From Solilutibacter tolerans (lineage in GTDB: Bacteria > Pseudomonadota > Gammaproteobacteria > Xanthomonadales > Xanthomonadaceae): a DNA stretch of 64,000 nucleotides. Each line of letters starts with the position of its first letter. Within the stretch, counting starts at the first letter, position 1. Made by a program: the position numbers and the translations under genes. A model generated the notes under the pieces. It was not told the DNA's origin. It did not search any database and worked only from the letters and a program-made list of their open reading frames with translations. Below are positions 19,117-28,652 of the stretch, in pieces. The stretch spans positions 62,001 through 126,000 of the forward strand of contig NZ_FTLW01000001.1 in the NCBI RefSeq assembly GCF_900155935.1, in the 5' to 3' direction.

Positions 19117-19599
19117 TCAGTATTTCCAACCGAGCTTGCGATACAGCTTGTTGAGCACCCAGATCGGCCCGATCAAGAGATAAGTGAGATCGGTCAGGAA
19201 GCTGGGCTTGCGCCCTTCGATCTTGTGACCGACGAACTGCGCGATCCACGCGACGACAAAAACACCGATGGCCAACTTGAGAAGACCAGCGGTGCCAAGT
19301 TCCATGTGCAGCCAGCGCGTCGCCCACGAGAACAGCACAAAAAACAGCAACATCCCCATGCCCAACGTGCGTGAATGGCGGTAATAGAACGACCACGTCA
19401 TGAACATGATGAGTGCCGCCCATGCGCCAGGTCCGAACAACGTGCCGGGTACCGGTATGCACCACAGCAGCGCGATCACCGACCACAAAATCAGCGGCAC
19501 GGCGAAAACGTGGATCAGCTGGTTCGTCGCGTTGCGGTGGTCACTGGAATAGCTGGCGAACCAGTGGTCGATGGAGCGATCGGTCGCGTCGCGGCTCAT
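19117..19599 (-). CDS. Mpo1-like (DUF962) membrane protein
   Basis: A 160-residue protein with the signature HWFASYSSDHRNATNQLIHVFAVPLILWS and four hydrophobic helices; WIAQFVGHKIEGRKPSFLTDLTYLLIGP is the second conserved block. It matches the YGL010w/DUF962 family, in which yeast Mpo1 is an Fe(II)-dependent dioxygenase acting on 2-hydroxy fatty acids; His residues in the two blocks are the likely metal ligands. The bacterial role is inferred only. The start MSRDATD was chosen because the upstream extension is a shadow of the next gene. Confidence 0.8.
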   Translation of the reverse strand: MSRDATDRSIDHWFASYSSDHRNATNQLIHVFAVPLILWSVIALLWCIPVPGTLFGPGAWAALIMFMTWSFYYRHSRTLGMGMLLFFVLFSWATRWLHMELGTAGLLKLAIGVFVVAWIAQFVGHKIEGRKPSFLTDLTYLLIGPIWVLNKLYRKLGWKY

Positions 19600-19660
19600 G
19601 CGTGCATCCGGTGTCTGTTGGATGCCAAGAGTACCGGAGTGTAGGAAGCAGGCGACAGTT

Positions 19661-20152
19661 TTAGCGGAAAGTGAAAGTTGCGGCCAGGAAGAACAGGAAC
19701 ATCGCCGCAGGCACTCCAATGTCAGCGGGGGCATCGACGCGGAACTTGCGTCGCCACAGCGAGATGCCGGTGGTCTCGATGATCTGACCAAGCGGGCGGC
19801 CATGTGCATCTTGCAGCACAAAGTGCATCGACCACCAGCGCTTGCGTCGCACTAATCGGTAGTCGGCATCGCCGATTCTTACTTCGGTCGTGCGGGTCGC
19901 GGGTGCTGCGATGCAGCTGGCCAGCGTGACGCCGAGGTCATCAACCAACGCATAGCGGAAATTGTTCAGCAAGAAATGGTGGCTGGCGACTTCATGCAGG
20001 ATGCGATGGGCCCGGCCATCAACCTCCAGTCGGAGCGGCTGCTTGGGCCAGGTGTTGCGCTCGAGCACGGCTACCGGTTTGCCCGAGGGTGTGGTCGCGA
20101 TGTAGGGCGATAGCCCTGAGTTGACCGACACCAGCAGGCTGAGCTTATGCAT
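19661..20152 (-). CDS. Hypothetical protein, possible LURP-one/tubby-like fold
   Basis: A 163-residue protein starting MHKLSLLVSVNSGLSPY. Beta-rich segments with RKRWWSMHFVLQDAHGRPLGQIIETT alternate strands like the LURP-one-related/scramblase barrel, ending in a single hydrophobic C-terminal helix (IGVPAAMFLFFLAATFTF), as in scramblase-like proteins. The assignment is tentative. It lies 17 bp after purC on the same strand and is probably co-transcribed. Confidence 0.6.
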   Translation of the reverse strand: MHKLSLLVSVNSGLSPYIATTPSGKPVAVLERNTWPKQPLRLEVDGRAHRILHEVASHHFLLNNFRYALVDDLGVTLASCIAAPATRTTEVRIGDADYRLVRRKRWWSMHFVLQDAHGRPLGQIIETTGISLWRRKFRVDAPADIGVPAAMFLFFLAATFTFR

Positions 20153-20169
20153 GCGATCGGGTCCGCGGG

Positions 20170-21066
20170 TCAATCCAGGCGGATGCCGGCCAGCCGTTCC
20201 AACGCCTCGGCATAGCGCGCGCGGGTGCGCTCGATCACTTCCGCAGGCAGGCGCGGGCCGGGCGGGGTCTTGCCCCAGTCCAGCGTTTCCAGATAGTCGC
20301 GCACGATCTGCTTGTCGTAGCTGGGCGGGCTGCTGCCGGCCGCGTAGTCCTCGGCCGGCCACCAGCGGCTGGAGTCGGGCGTCAGCATCTCGTCCATCAC
20401 GTAGAGCTTGCCGTCTTCGTCGGTGCCGAATTCAAACTTGGTATCGGCCAGGATGATGCCGCGCTCGGCGGCGTAGTCGCGGGCGAAACCGTAGAGCGCA
20501 AGGGTGGCATCGCGCACGGCTTCAGCCATCTCGCGCCCGACCTTGTCGACGGCGGTCTCGAAGTCGATGTTCTCGTCGTGGTCGCCGACGGCGGCCTTGG
20601 TGGAAGGGGTGAAGATCGGTGCCTCGAGTTTCTGCGCCTGATGCAGGCCCATCGGCAAGGTGATGCCGCTGACTGCGCCGGTCTTCGAATAATCCTTCCA
20701 GCCGCTGCCGATGATGTAGCCACGCGCGATGCATTCGACCGGCACGGGCTTCAGCTTCTTCGTCACCACCGCGCGCTTGGCATACAACGCGGCATCCACG
20801 CCCGCCGGCAAGACGGATGCGACATCGTCATGGGTCAGGTGGTTGGCGATGATGTGACCGGTTTTGTCGAACCAGAAATTGCTGATCTGGCAGAGCATCT
20901 CGCCCTTGCCCGGGATCGGGTCGGGCAGCACCACGTCGAACGCGGACAGACGATCGGTCGCGACCATCAACAGGCGGCCATCACCCAGATCGAACACGTC
21001 GCGGACCTTGCCGCGGTGGAGCAGGTCAAGGCCTGGCAGGTCGGATTGCGTGAGCGTGGTGGCCAA
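20170..21066 (-). CDS. purC: Phosphoribosylaminoimidazole-succinocarboxamide synthase
   Basis: ATP-dependent ligation of aspartate to CAIR in purine synthesis. The 298 residues match the long bacterial/yeast form. Visible motifs: [82 protein letters not shown]. It is first in a short minus-strand operon with the unknown gene downstream and is divergent from the J-domain gene. Confidence 0.97.
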   Translation of the reverse strand: MATTLTQSDLPGLDLLHRGKVRDVFDLGDGRLLMVATDRLSAFDVVLPDPIPGKGEMLCQISNFWFDKTGHIIANHLTHDDVASVLPAGVDAALYAKRAVVTKKLKPVPVECIARGYIIGSGWKDYSKTGAVSGITLPMGLHQAQKLEAPIFTPSTKAAVGDHDENIDFETAVDKVGREMAEAVRDATLALYGFARDYAAERGIILADTKFEFGTDEDGKLYVMDEMLTPDSSRWWPAEDYAAGSSPPSYDKQIVRDYLETLDWGKTPPGPRLPAEVIERTRARYAEALERLAGIRLD

Positions 21067-21126
21067 AGCGCGGTTCTCCTTGCACGAAGCGCAAGTTTAA
21101 GGCTTTCCAGCGGTTAAACTGGCCGC

Positions 21127-21468
21127 ATGAAGCGCTGGTACGGAAAATTGCTGGGCGCCCTTGCCGGCGCCCTCTTGTTGCGTGGCAATCCACTGTTCGG
21201 GTTGGCGATCGGTGCGTTGATCGGCCATGCCTTCGACGCGGACTGGTTCGGCATTGGCCGGCGCAACGCGCCTTATCGCGTCTTTGGACTGACGCCTGAG
21301 GCCAGCGATGCCGAGATCGATCTGGCCTACCGCCGGATGATCTCGCAGTACCACCCTGACAAATACGCCGATGCCGCGCCGGAGCTGCGCGCGCAGGCCG
21401 ATAAAAAGGCGGGCGAAATCAATGCCGCTTATGACCGCATCAAGCAACTGAGGAAGGGCCGCCGATGA
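21127..21468 (+). CDS. Small membrane-anchored J-domain protein
   Basis: A 113-residue protein. The N-terminal 40 residues form a Gly/Ala-rich hydrophobic segment ([29 protein letters not shown], glycine-zipper-like, as in DjlA); residues about 50-113 are a J domain with the HPD tripeptide ([13 protein letters not shown]), which stimulates DnaK ATPase. The substrate-binding parts of full DnaJ are missing. Its stop overlaps the rpe start by 4 bp. Confidence 0.88.
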   Translation: MKRWYGKLLGALAGALLLRGNPLFGLAIGALIGHAFDADWFGIGRRNAPYRVFGLTPEASDAEIDLAYRRMISQYHPDKYADAAPELRAQADKKAGEINAAYDRIKQLRKGRR

Positions 21469-22145
21469 GCCGTCAAACCACCGTCATCGCGCCGTCGATC
21501 CTGTCCGCCGACTTCGCCCGACTGGGTGAGGAAGTCGACAACGTCCTGGCCGCTGGCGCCGACTGGGTGCATTTCGACGTGATGGACAACCATTACGTGC
21601 CCAACCTCACCATCGGCCCGCTGGTCTGCGAGGCGCTGCGCAAGCATGGTGTGACTGCGCCCATCGATGTGCACCTGATGGTCGAACCGGTGGACGCGAT
21701 CATCCCGATGTTCGCCAACGCCGGCGCCACGCACATCAGCTTCCACCCGGAAGCGAGCCGCCACGTGCATCGCAGCATCCAGCTGATCAAGTCGCTGGGT
21801 TGCCAGGCCGGCGTGGTGCTGAACCCGGCCACGTCCTTGGATGTGCTCGATTACACGTTGGGCGACATCGACTACGTGTTGTTGATGTCGGTGAACCCCG
21901 GGTTTGGCGGGCAGGCGTTCATCCCGTCCACCCTCGACAAACTGCGCCGGGTGCGTGAGCGCATCGATGCCTCCGGTCGTGCGATTCGTCTGGAGATCGA
22001 CGGCGGTGTCAAACCTGACAACATCGGTGAGATCGCAGCTGCAGGCGCAGATACTTTCGTTGCGGGTTCGGCCATCTTTGGCCAGCCGGACTATCGCGAC
22101 GTGATCAGCCGGATGAAGGCCGCCGCCGACGCTGTGCGCGGTTAA
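21465..22145 (+). CDS. rpe: Ribulose-phosphate 3-epimerase
   Basis: Interconverts ribulose 5-phosphate and xylulose 5-phosphate (pentose phosphate pathway). The 226-residue TIM barrel has [29 protein letters not shown] (metal His and catalytic Asp), [16 protein letters not shown] and EIDGGV (second catalytic Asp). It is coupled by ATGA to the J-domain gene. Confidence 0.97.
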   Translation: MSRQTTVIAPSILSADFARLGEEVDNVLAAGADWVHFDVMDNHYVPNLTIGPLVCEALRKHGVTAPIDVHLMVEPVDAIIPMFANAGATHISFHPEASRHVHRSIQLIKSLGCQAGVVLNPATSLDVLDYTLGDIDYVLLMSVNPGFGGQAFIPSTLDKLRRVRERIDASGRAIRLEIDGGVKPDNIGEIAAAGADTFVAGSAIFGQPDYRDVISRMKAAADAVRG

Positions 22146-22152
22146 TCCGGCA

Positions 22153-22182
22153 TTAAAAAAACCGACGCCTAGTGGCGCCGGT
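22153..22182 (-). terminator. Hairpin with U tract only on the minus strand
   Basis: ACCGACGCC and GGCGCCGGT form a 9-bp stem with one mismatch and a TAGT loop. The run of seven A lies 5' of the hairpin on the plus strand, so the hairpin-plus-T arrangement exists only for transcription toward purC/rpe on the minus strand. It may insulate rpe from antisense transcripts, or serve rpe without a T tract. Confidence 0.4.
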
Positions 22183-22336
22183 CCGGGGATGTTGGAGGCT
22201 CCGTCCTCCGCGTTTCATCCTTGGCTATGACCTTTCATGTTCCATGGGATGGATGACGATTTAATGACGCCTGATCGCGAATGGCGGCCAACGCGCGTTC
22301 ACGCGCCATCCCCCTAACAGGCGCTAGCGTGCCCGC

Positions 22337-23308
22337 ATGAACACGACTGCCCACGACGCCCCGATGACCATGCTGGTCCTGAATGGAAAATCCGCCGGCG
22401 AAGCGTCGGTGCGCGACGCTGTGATGGCGATGCGCGACGCCGGCATGCCGCTCGCCGTGCGCGTGACCTGGGAAGTGGGCGATGCCGAGCGCTATGTGCG
22501 CGAAGCCGTCGAGGCTGGCGCCCAAACCGTGATCGCCGGCGGCGGTGACGGCACCTTGAGCGAGGTCGCCGAAGCACTCACGCATTTCGATGCGGGGGCC
22601 GATGGATTGCCGACGCTCGGTCTGCTGCCCTTGGGCACCGCCAACGATTTCGCGACCGCTACCTGCATCCCCGAAGAACCCGCGGCGGCGCTGCAGTTGG
22701 TTCGCGACACGTCGCCGCATCGCATGGATCTTCTGCGTATCCAGCACGATGGCAGCGACCACTGGTGCGCCAATCTCGCCAGCGGCGGCTTCGGCACCGA
22801 GGTCACCGTCGAGACCGACGAAACACTCAAGAGCATGTTGGGCGGCCTGGCCTACGTGATCACCGGCCTCGGCAAGTTGGGCAACATCGAGCCGCAGCGC
22901 GCGCGTTTCACTGGTCCGGATTTCGAGTGGGAAGGCGAGTTCATCGCGCTCGGCATCGGCAATGGCCGTCAGGCCGGTGGCGGGCAAGTGCTCTGTCCGG
23001 ATGCCTTGGTCGATGACGGCCTGCTCGATCTGACCGTGATCCCGCCGCTCGAGGGTGAAGTGATGAGCACGCTCGGCTCGGTGCTGATGGAGGGCGCCGA
23101 AGCCGCCTTGGATCGCGTGTCGGTCCGCGCCCAACTGCCGTGGGTGGAGATCCGTCCAGCCAAGCCGCTCACCTTGAATCTGGATGGTGAGCCCGTGGAA
23201 TCGACGGAATTCCGTATCGAATGCGTGCCAGGCCGGGTGCGGATGCATCTGCCGGGTGACTGCGGCCTGGTGTCCTCATCGGCAAAGAGAATGAGCGGCT
23301 CGCTTTGA
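22337..23308 (+). CDS. yegS: YegS/diacylglycerol-kinase-family lipid kinase
   Basis: A 323-residue kinase of the DAGK catalytic family. [15 protein letters not shown] is the nucleotide-binding signature (GGGDGT), [15 protein letters not shown] the second conserved loop, and [27 protein letters not shown] the C-terminal domain. Length and features fit YegS, which phosphorylates phosphatidylglycerol or related lipids. Its stop codon overlaps the -35 element proposed for the trp operon, so it directly precedes, but is probably not part of, that operon. The 190 bp upstream hold a short GGAGG/CCTCC hairpin and no recognised gene. Confidence 0.88.
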   Translation: MNTTAHDAPMTMLVLNGKSAGEASVRDAVMAMRDAGMPLAVRVTWEVGDAERYVREAVEAGAQTVIAGGGDGTLSEVAEALTHFDAGADGLPTLGLLPLGTANDFATATCIPEEPAAALQLVRDTSPHRMDLLRIQHDGSDHWCANLASGGFGTEVTVETDETLKSMLGGLAYVITGLGKLGNIEPQRARFTGPDFEWEGEFIALGIGNGRQAGGGQVLCPDALVDDGLLDLTVIPPLEGEVMSTLGSVLMEGAEAALDRVSVRAQLPWVEIRPAKPLTLNLDGEPVESTEFRIECVPGRVRMHLPGDCGLVSSSAKRMSGSL

Positions 23309-23333
23309 AGATGGCCACGCTTGCGGCTACAGT
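23305..23333 (+). promoter_or_regulatory. Candidate sigma-70 promoter of the trp operon
   Basis: TTGAAG and TACAGT, each matching four of six consensus positions, are spaced by exactly 17 bp. The expected start point, about 7 nt past the -10 element, falls on or beside the ATG of the leader ORF at 23340. Confidence 0.5.
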
Positions 23334-23339
23334 AGACAC

Positions 23340-23477
23340 ATGACTTCCGCATTCACGCGAATTGTTGGCAACGGCAACTGGCGATGGTGGCCCACAGCCT
23401 CCGTCCGTTTTGCCTGTCCGTTGCCAACCGAGATTTCGCGTGATTACCGAAGAAACGTTCCAGCGCCTCGCCGCTGA
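23340..23477 (+). CDS. trpL: Candidate trp leader peptide with Trp-Arg-Trp-Trp
   Basis: A 45-codon ORF not annotated by length-based calling. It starts ATG ACT TCC and places three tryptophan codons at positions 14, 16 and 17 ([11 protein letters not shown]); tryptophan is rare, so this cluster directly ahead of trpE is the hallmark of a leader peptide. There is no ribosome-binding site, and the predicted transcript start coincides with the ATG, so it may be translated from a leaderless mRNA. The ORF runs past the trpE start and ends 38 nt inside trpE in another frame. The Trp codons lie in the loop of a perfect 11-bp long-range stem. Function is inferred from these features. Confidence 0.6.
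   Translation: MTSAFTRIVGNGNWRWWPTASVRFACPLPTEISRDYRRNVPAPRR
23364..23428 (+). promoter_or_regulatory. Long-range leader hairpin ahead of trpE
   Basis: GTTGGCAACGG (23364-23374) is perfectly complementary to CCGTTGCCAAC (23418-23428). The 43-nt loop contains the three Trp codons. The 3' arm ends one nucleotide before the GAGA (23430-23433) that would be the weak ribosome-binding site of trpE at GTG 23440. A ribosome paused on the Trp codons would cover the 5' arm and free the 3' arm. No strong T run follows, so control of translation start is as plausible as transcription attenuation. Confidence 0.55.
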
Positions 23478-24915
23478 AGGTCACACCCTGATCCCCGTCG
23501 TGCGCGAGGTCCTGTCCGACCTCGACACACCCCTGTCCGTCTATCTCAAGCTGGCCGATGGCCCACATACCTATCTGTTCGAGTCCGTCGAAGGCGGCGA
23601 GCGCTCCGGGCGCTGGTCCATCATCGGCCTGCCGGCGCGCCGGGTGTATGCCTTCCGCGGCCATGCATTGTCGGTCAGCGAAGACGGCGTGGAGATCGAG
23701 CATCGTCATGTCGATGACCCGCTGGCCGAAGTCGAGCGCATCCGCACCACGCAGCGCGTGCCGGATGTGCCGGGCCTGCCGGGTTTCGGCGGTGGTTTGG
23801 TCGGCTGGTTCGGCTTCGAGTCGATCGGCTACATCGAACCGCGCTTTATCGAACAGAACAAACCCGACGAGCTGGGCACGCCCGACATTCTCCTGATGCA
23901 GAGTGATGAGCTGGCCGTTTTCGACAATTTGAAGGGCCGGTTGTATCTCATCGTGCATGCGGAGGCCGATGCGCCGCACGCCTATGCCCGCGCGCAACGT
24001 CGTCTCGATGCATTGGTGCATCGCCTGCGCCAGGCCGGTAGCGGCTATCCGGAAACCCTGCAAGGGCAGGTGCTGGACGAGGCCGATTTCCAGAGCGGAT
24101 TCAGCCGCGAGGGTTACATCAATGCCGTCCGGCAGGTGAAGGACTACATCCGCTCCGGCGATGTCTTCCAGGTGGTGTTGTCGCAGCGCTTGTCGGTGCC
24201 GTTTCATGCGCGCCCGGTCGATGTCTATCGGGCCTTGCGAGCAATGAACCCGTCGCCCTATATGTACTTCCTCGACACCGGGCGCACGCAGGTCGTTGGC
24301 TCCTCGCCGGAAATCCTGGTGCGCTTGCAGGATGGCATCGTCACCGTGCGCCCGATTGCCGGCACGCGTCCGCGCGGTGAAACGCAGGAGGCCGATGTCG
24401 CCTTGGAAGCCGAGTTGCTCGCCGACCCGAAGGAACGCGCCGAGCACCTGATGCTGATCGACTTGGGCCGCAACGATGTCGGCCGCGTCAGCGAAGCCGG
24501 CACAGTGAAGCTTGGCGACAGTTTCACCATCGAGCGCTACAGCCATGTCATGCACATCGTCAGCGAAGTGACGGGCCGATTGCGCGTAGGGCTGGGGTAC
24601 ATGGATGCACTGCGCGCCGCGTTCCCGGCAGGCACGGTCTCCGGCGCGCCGAAAATCCGCGCGCTGGAAGTGATCCGTGAACTGGAGCCGGTCAAACGCA
24701 ATGTCTATTCCGGCGCGGTCGGTTATCTCGGTTGGAATGGCGATGCGGATACCGCCATCGCGATCCGCACTGCCGTGATTCAGGACGGCCGCCTGCATGT
24801 GCAAGCCGGTGCCGGCATCGTCTACGACTCCGATCCGGAAAAGGAATGGGACGAGACGATGAACAAGGGGCGCGCGTTGTTCCGCGCGGTGGCGCAAGCG
24901 GCGAAGGGACTCTGA
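23440..24915 (+). CDS. trpE: Anthranilate synthase component I
   Basis: Converts chorismate to anthranilate with ammonia supplied by TrpG. From the GTG start the protein has 491 residues and begins [26 protein letters not shown], the usual N-terminus of xanthomonad TrpE; the frame is open to a TTG 78 nt upstream, but that part is leader DNA. The feedback site LLES motif appears as [15 protein letters not shown]. Catalytic blocks include [49 protein letters not shown] and [16 protein letters not shown]. trpG begins 9 bp after the stop. Confidence 0.96.
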   Translation: MITEETFQRLAAEGHTLIPVVREVLSDLDTPLSVYLKLADGPHTYLFESVEGGERSGRWSIIGLPARRVYAFRGHALSVSEDGVEIEHRHVDDPLAEVERIRTTQRVPDVPGLPGFGGGLVGWFGFESIGYIEPRFIEQNKPDELGTPDILLMQSDELAVFDNLKGRLYLIVHAEADAPHAYARAQRRLDALVHRLRQAGSGYPETLQGQVLDEADFQSGFSREGYINAVRQVKDYIRSGDVFQVVLSQRLSVPFHARPVDVYRALRAMNPSPYMYFLDTGRTQVVGSSPEILVRLQDGIVTVRPIAGTRPRGETQEADVALEAELLADPKERAEHLMLIDLGRNDVGRVSEAGTVKLGDSFTIERYSHVMHIVSEVTGRLRVGLGYMDALRAAFPAGTVSGAPKIRALEVIRELEPVKRNVYSGAVGYLGWNGDADTAIAIRTAVIQDGRLHVQAGAGIVYDSDPEKEWDETMNKGRALFRAVAQAAKGL

Positions 24916-24924
24916 GGTGAAGCC

Positions 24925-25503
24925 ATGATTTTGATGATCGACAACTACGACAGCTTCACCTTCAACCTCGTCCAGTACCTGCAGGAGTTGGGCGCGGACG
25001 TGCGGGTGGAGCGCAACGATGCCTTGACGGTGGAGGAGGTCGATCGCCTGGCACCGGACAAGATCGTCATCTCGCCGGGCCCGTGTACGCCGAACGAAGC
25101 CGGCATCTCGATGGCCTTGATCGAACGCCTCGGGCCGCGCATTCCCATCCTTGGCGTATGCCTGGGCCACCAGTCGATCGGCCAGGTCTATGGCGGCAAG
25201 GTGATCCGCGCGGGTCGCATCATGCATGGCAAGACCTCGCACATTCGCCATGAAGGCCGCGGCGTGTTCGCCGGGCTGCCGGATGCATACGAAGCCACGC
25301 GTTATCACTCGCTGGTGGTGGAGCGCAGCAGCCTGCCGGATGCGCTGGAAATCACCGCGTGGACGGAGAACGAGGATGGCAGCTTCGAGGAGATCATGGG
25401 CCTGCGGCACCGCGAACATCCGGTCGAAGGCGTGCAATTCCACCCCGAATCCATCCTTACCCAGCACGGCCATGCGCTGCTGAAGAATTTCCTGGAACGC
25501 TGA
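24925..25503 (+). CDS. trpG: Anthranilate synthase component II (glutamine amidotransferase)
   Basis: Class I glutamine amidotransferase that delivers ammonia to TrpE. The 192-residue protein has the nucleophile Cys in [13 protein letters not shown] and the catalytic His/Glu in GVQFHPESI. In many bacteria the same subunit also serves PabB. It is followed by trpD with one base between the genes. Confidence 0.97.
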   Translation: MILMIDNYDSFTFNLVQYLQELGADVRVERNDALTVEEVDRLAPDKIVISPGPCTPNEAGISMALIERLGPRIPILGVCLGHQSIGQVYGGKVIRAGRIMHGKTSHIRHEGRGVFAGLPDAYEATRYHSLVVERSSLPDALEITAWTENEDGSFEEIMGLRHREHPVEGVQFHPESILTQHGHALLKNFLER

Positions 25504-25504
25504 C

Positions 25505-26539
25505 ATGCCGATCACCCCACAACAAGCCTTGCAGCGCACCATCGAGCACCGCGAGATCTTCTTCGATGAGATGGTCGATCTGATGCGCCAGATCATGCGC
25601 GGCGAAGTCTCGCCGACGATGATCGCAGCCATCCTCACCGGCTTGCGGGTGAAGAAGGAAACGGTGGACGAGATTGCTGGCGCAGCGACCGTGATGCGCG
25701 AGTTTTCGCGCAAGGTCGACGTCGCAGATCGCACGCACCTGGTCGACATCGTCGGCACTGGCGGCGATGGCGCGCACACGTTCAACATCTCCACTGCCTC
25801 GATGTTTGTAGTAGCTGCGGCGGGTGCGCGTGTTGCCAAGCATGGCGGACGCAGTGTGTCATCCAGTTCGGGCAGCGCGGACGTACTGGAATCGCTGGGC
25901 GCCGACATCGAATTGCCGCCTGAGCGCGTGGCCGAATGCATCGCGCAAACGAGCATCGGCTTCATGTACGCGCCGCTGCATCACCCGGCGATGAAAGTCG
26001 TCGCGCCGGTGCGTCGCGAGATGGGCGTGCGCACCTTGTTCAACATCCTCGGCCCGCTGACCAATCCTGCGGGGGCGGAGAACATTTTGCTCGGCGTTTT
26101 CCATCCGGATCTCGTCGGCATCCAGGTGCGCGTGTTGCAGGCGCTCGGCGCCAAGCGGGCGCTGGTGGTGTGGGGGCGTGATGGTATGGATGAGTTGTCG
26201 CTCGGCGCATCGACCTTGGTCGGTGAATTGCGCGACGGCGAGGTGCGCGAATACGAAGTGCATCCTGAGGACTTCGGCATCGCCATGGCGCACACCCGCA
26301 ACCTGCAAGTGAATGACGCGGCGGAGTCGAAGGCGATGCTATTGGAGGCGCTCTCCGGTACGCCGGGTCTGCCGCGCGACATCGTGGCGATGAATGCCGG
26401 CGCGGCCCTGTATGTCAGCGGCGTGGCCGACTCCATTGCCGATGGCATCGCGCGCGCGGGCGCAGTGATCGATAGCGGCGCGGCGCGTGCCAAGCTCGAC
26501 GAGTACGTGGCCGTGACCCGCCAGGGCGCGGGTGGTTGA
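25505..26539 (+). CDS. trpD: Anthranilate phosphoribosyltransferase
   Basis: Transfers the phosphoribosyl group of PRPP to anthranilate. The 344-residue protein has [19 protein letters not shown] (PRPP loop), [18 protein letters not shown] and [17 protein letters not shown] (anthranilate site). In most relatives trpC follows directly; here four cyanophycin genes come first, and the next gene overlaps the end of trpD by 8 bp. Confidence 0.97.
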   Translation: MPITPQQALQRTIEHREIFFDEMVDLMRQIMRGEVSPTMIAAILTGLRVKKETVDEIAGAATVMREFSRKVDVADRTHLVDIVGTGGDGAHTFNISTASMFVVAAAGARVAKHGGRSVSSSSGSADVLESLGADIELPPERVAECIAQTSIGFMYAPLHHPAMKVVAPVRREMGVRTLFNILGPLTNPAGAENILLGVFHPDLVGIQVRVLQALGAKRALVVWGRDGMDELSLGASTLVGELRDGEVREYEVHPEDFGIAMAHTRNLQVNDAAESKAMLLEALSGTPGLPRDIVAMNAGAALYVSGVADSIADGIARAGAVIDSGAARAKLDEYVAVTRQGAGG

Positions 26540-27743
26540 CGTGTCGACGGCCCCGACGCACGCTCCCGATATGACTACGCCCATGCTCTTGCTCTGCAAC
26601 GCGGATGTGCATGCGCCCGAATCCATCGGGCTGCGCCATCTATTGATTGGCGGCGGCAAGGTCCTGTGGATGGGCGAAGCCGAACCCACGTTGCCTGATG
26701 TGCTCGGCATCGATGTGATTGACCTGCAGGGTGCGCGCCTGATCCCGGGCTTCATCGACGGCCATGTGCATGTGAGCGGCGGCGGTGGCGAGGCCGGTTA
26801 CGCCAGCCGTGTGCCGGCGCCGCTGCTGTCGCGTTACACCACCGCCGGCGTGACGTCGGTGATCGGCCTCTTGGGTACTGATGATGTCTCGCGCAGCACC
26901 GCGGAATTGCTCTCGCACGTGTATGCGCTGCGCGAGCAAGGCATGGGCGCCTGGGCGTATTGCGGCGGCTACCACATCCCGCCGACCACGCTGACTGGCA
27001 CGGTGCGCGGCGACATCGTCTTCAGCGATGCGTTGATCGGCGTGGGCGAAGTCGCGATCAGTGATCACCGTTCCAGCCAACCGACGCTGGACGACGTGCT
27101 GCGCTTGGCATCGGAAGCGCATGTGGCGGGCCTGATGACCGGCAAGGCCGGCATCGTCCACCTGCACCTGGGCGATGGCGCGCGTGGACTGGAACTGGTG
27201 CGACAGGCGCTGGACACCAGCGAGATCCCCGCCCGCGTCTTTCAGCCCACCCACATCAATCGCAAGAAGGCCTTGTTTGAGGAAGCGGTGGCGCTGGCCA
27301 AGCGCGGCTGCCATGTCGATATCACCGCGTTTCCCGTCGAAGAGGGCGAGGATGCCTGGCCGGCGGACGAAGCCCTGCTGCGTTACCTCGACAGCGGCGC
27401 GCCACCGGAGTGGGTGAGCATCAGTTCCGATGCGGGCGGCTGTCTGGCCTGCTTCGATGAGCAGGGTCGCGTGTGCGGCATGGACATCGGCCACTCGGGC
27501 GCCTTGCTGGAAACCTTGAATGCCCTGCTGGTGCGCGGATTGCCGCTTGAGCGCGCCCTGCCGGCCTTCACCTGCAATGTCGCGGACTTGCTCCGCCTGC
27601 CCGGAAAGGGCCGTATCGGCGTGGGCGGTGACGCCGATCTGGTCGCCTTGGACGATGCGGGCCGGGCACATCATGTGCTGTTGGGCGGGGTCGCCCATGT
27701 GCGCGATGGCGCGGTGGTCCGCCGTGGTATGTTCGAGCGCTAA
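26532..27743 (+). CDS. iadA: Isoaspartyl dipeptidase (beta-aspartyl peptidase)
   Basis: Zinc amidohydrolase that splits beta-aspartyl dipeptides, including the beta-Asp-Arg released from cyanophycin, into Asp and Arg. The 403-residue protein has the first metal motif [17 protein letters not shown], the SDHRSSQP block with a metal His, and SISSDAGGC with the catalytic Asp. The GTG start inside trpD gives coupling; ATG 26571 (MTTPMLLL) is an alternative that would remove 13 residues. No signal peptide is present, so it is cytoplasmic. It stands next to cyanophycinase, whose product is its substrate. Confidence 0.93.
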   Translation: MVDVSTAPTHAPDMTTPMLLLCNADVHAPESIGLRHLLIGGGKVLWMGEAEPTLPDVLGIDVIDLQGARLIPGFIDGHVHVSGGGGEAGYASRVPAPLLSRYTTAGVTSVIGLLGTDDVSRSTAELLSHVYALREQGMGAWAYCGGYHIPPTTLTGTVRGDIVFSDALIGVGEVAISDHRSSQPTLDDVLRLASEAHVAGLMTGKAGIVHLHLGDGARGLELVRQALDTSEIPARVFQPTHINRKKALFEEAVALAKRGCHVDITAFPVEEGEDAWPADEALLRYLDSGAPPEWVSISSDAGGCLACFDEQGRVCGMDIGHSGALLETLNALLVRGLPLERALPAFTCNVADLLRLPGKGRIGVGGDADLVALDDAGRAHHVLLGGVAHVRDGAVVRRGMFER

Positions 27744-27764
27744 TTTTGAGGGGAATGGCAGTAC

Positions 27765-28610
27765 ATGTGTCCCAGCAAGGTAGCTGATGGTGAACAACGC
27801 GGCTGGATCGTTCCCATCGGCGGGGCGGAAGACAAAGAATTGGACATGCGCGTGCTGCGCCGGTTCTTCGAGCTGTGCGGCGGCAAAGGGGCCGATATCG
27901 CGGTGATCCCGACGGCCAGCAAGCTGGTCGAGACCGGTGATCGCTACGAACAATTGTTTGCTGACATGGGGGCAGCCAATGTCAGCGTGCTGGATTTCGA
28001 TACGCGACGTGACGCCCACGAGCGCAACCGGGTGGCAGCGATCGAGCAGGCCGATGGCATCTTCATCACCGGTGGCAATCAATTGCGGCTATCCACGATT
28101 CTCGGCGGTACTCCGATCGCGCAGGCGATTCGTGCCAGCAATGCACGAGGCATTCCCGTTGGCGGCACCAGCGCGGGTGCGGGCATCTTGAGCGAGCACA
28201 TGATCGCGGGTGGAGACAGCGACAACGGCACCCCACATGCGAACAGCGTAAGACTGGCACCAGGCCTCGGCCTGACCAACCGCGTCGTCATCGACCAGCA
28301 CTTTCGCCAGCGTGACCGCTTGGGGCGTCTGCTGGCGGCGTTGGCTTACAACCCGTTTGCCATCGGCTTGGGCGTGGATGAAGACACCGCGGCCCTGCTC
28401 GGCCCGGACAACGTGATCGAAGTGGAAGGCAGTGGTGCGGTGACCGTGATCGATGCCGATGACCTGCAATTTTCGTCCATGGCGCAAGTCAGCGGCGATG
28501 CGCCGGTCTGCATGCTGGGCGTGCAGATTCACATCTTGACCGCGGGTGCCAGTTTTAACCTGGGTACGCGAAAGGCATCGGCCGGCTCGCTGTCGCCAGT
28601 GAAGGAATGA
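27765..28610 (+). CDS. cphB: Cyanophycinase (intracellular)
   Basis: Serine peptidase of family S51 that cuts cyanophycin into beta-Asp-Arg dipeptides. The 281-residue protein shows IVPIGGAEDKELD, FITGGNQLRLS and the nucleophile Ser in VGGTSAGAGILS; HFRQRDRLGRL and LGVDEDTAAL supply further active-site residues. There is no signal peptide, unlike the secreted forms used to feed on external cyanophycin, so it works on an internal reserve. It lies 21 bp after iadA and 42 bp before cphA. Confidence 0.95.
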   Translation: MCPSKVADGEQRGWIVPIGGAEDKELDMRVLRRFFELCGGKGADIAVIPTASKLVETGDRYEQLFADMGAANVSVLDFDTRRDAHERNRVAAIEQADGIFITGGNQLRLSTILGGTPIAQAIRASNARGIPVGGTSAGAGILSEHMIAGGDSDNGTPHANSVRLAPGLGLTNRVVIDQHFRQRDRLGRLLAALAYNPFAIGLGVDEDTAALLGPDNVIEVEGSGAVTVIDADDLQFSSMAQVSGDAPVCMLGVQIHILTAGASFNLGTRKASAGSLSPVKE

Positions 28611-28652
28611 TCGTCATCGCCAATCGTTAGAACAACTGAGCGGGAGAGCTTG

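Noticed and set aside
23391-23412. Possible Rho-independent terminator in the trp leader at the TTTT run
   Set aside because: Only four T and no convincing GC stem immediately before them, so a transcription attenuator is not supported by sequence alone.
23362-23439. Upstream extension of trpE to a TTG codon
   Set aside because: The extra 26 residues are unlike TrpE N-termini, and this DNA carries the leader ORF and the stem-loop; the GTG at 23440 fits the family start.
23353-25965. 870-codon minus-strand open frame opposite trpE/trpG/trpD
   Set aside because: It is the antisense shadow of three certain genes in GC-rich DNA; the protein is His/Arg/Ala-rich low complexity with no domain.
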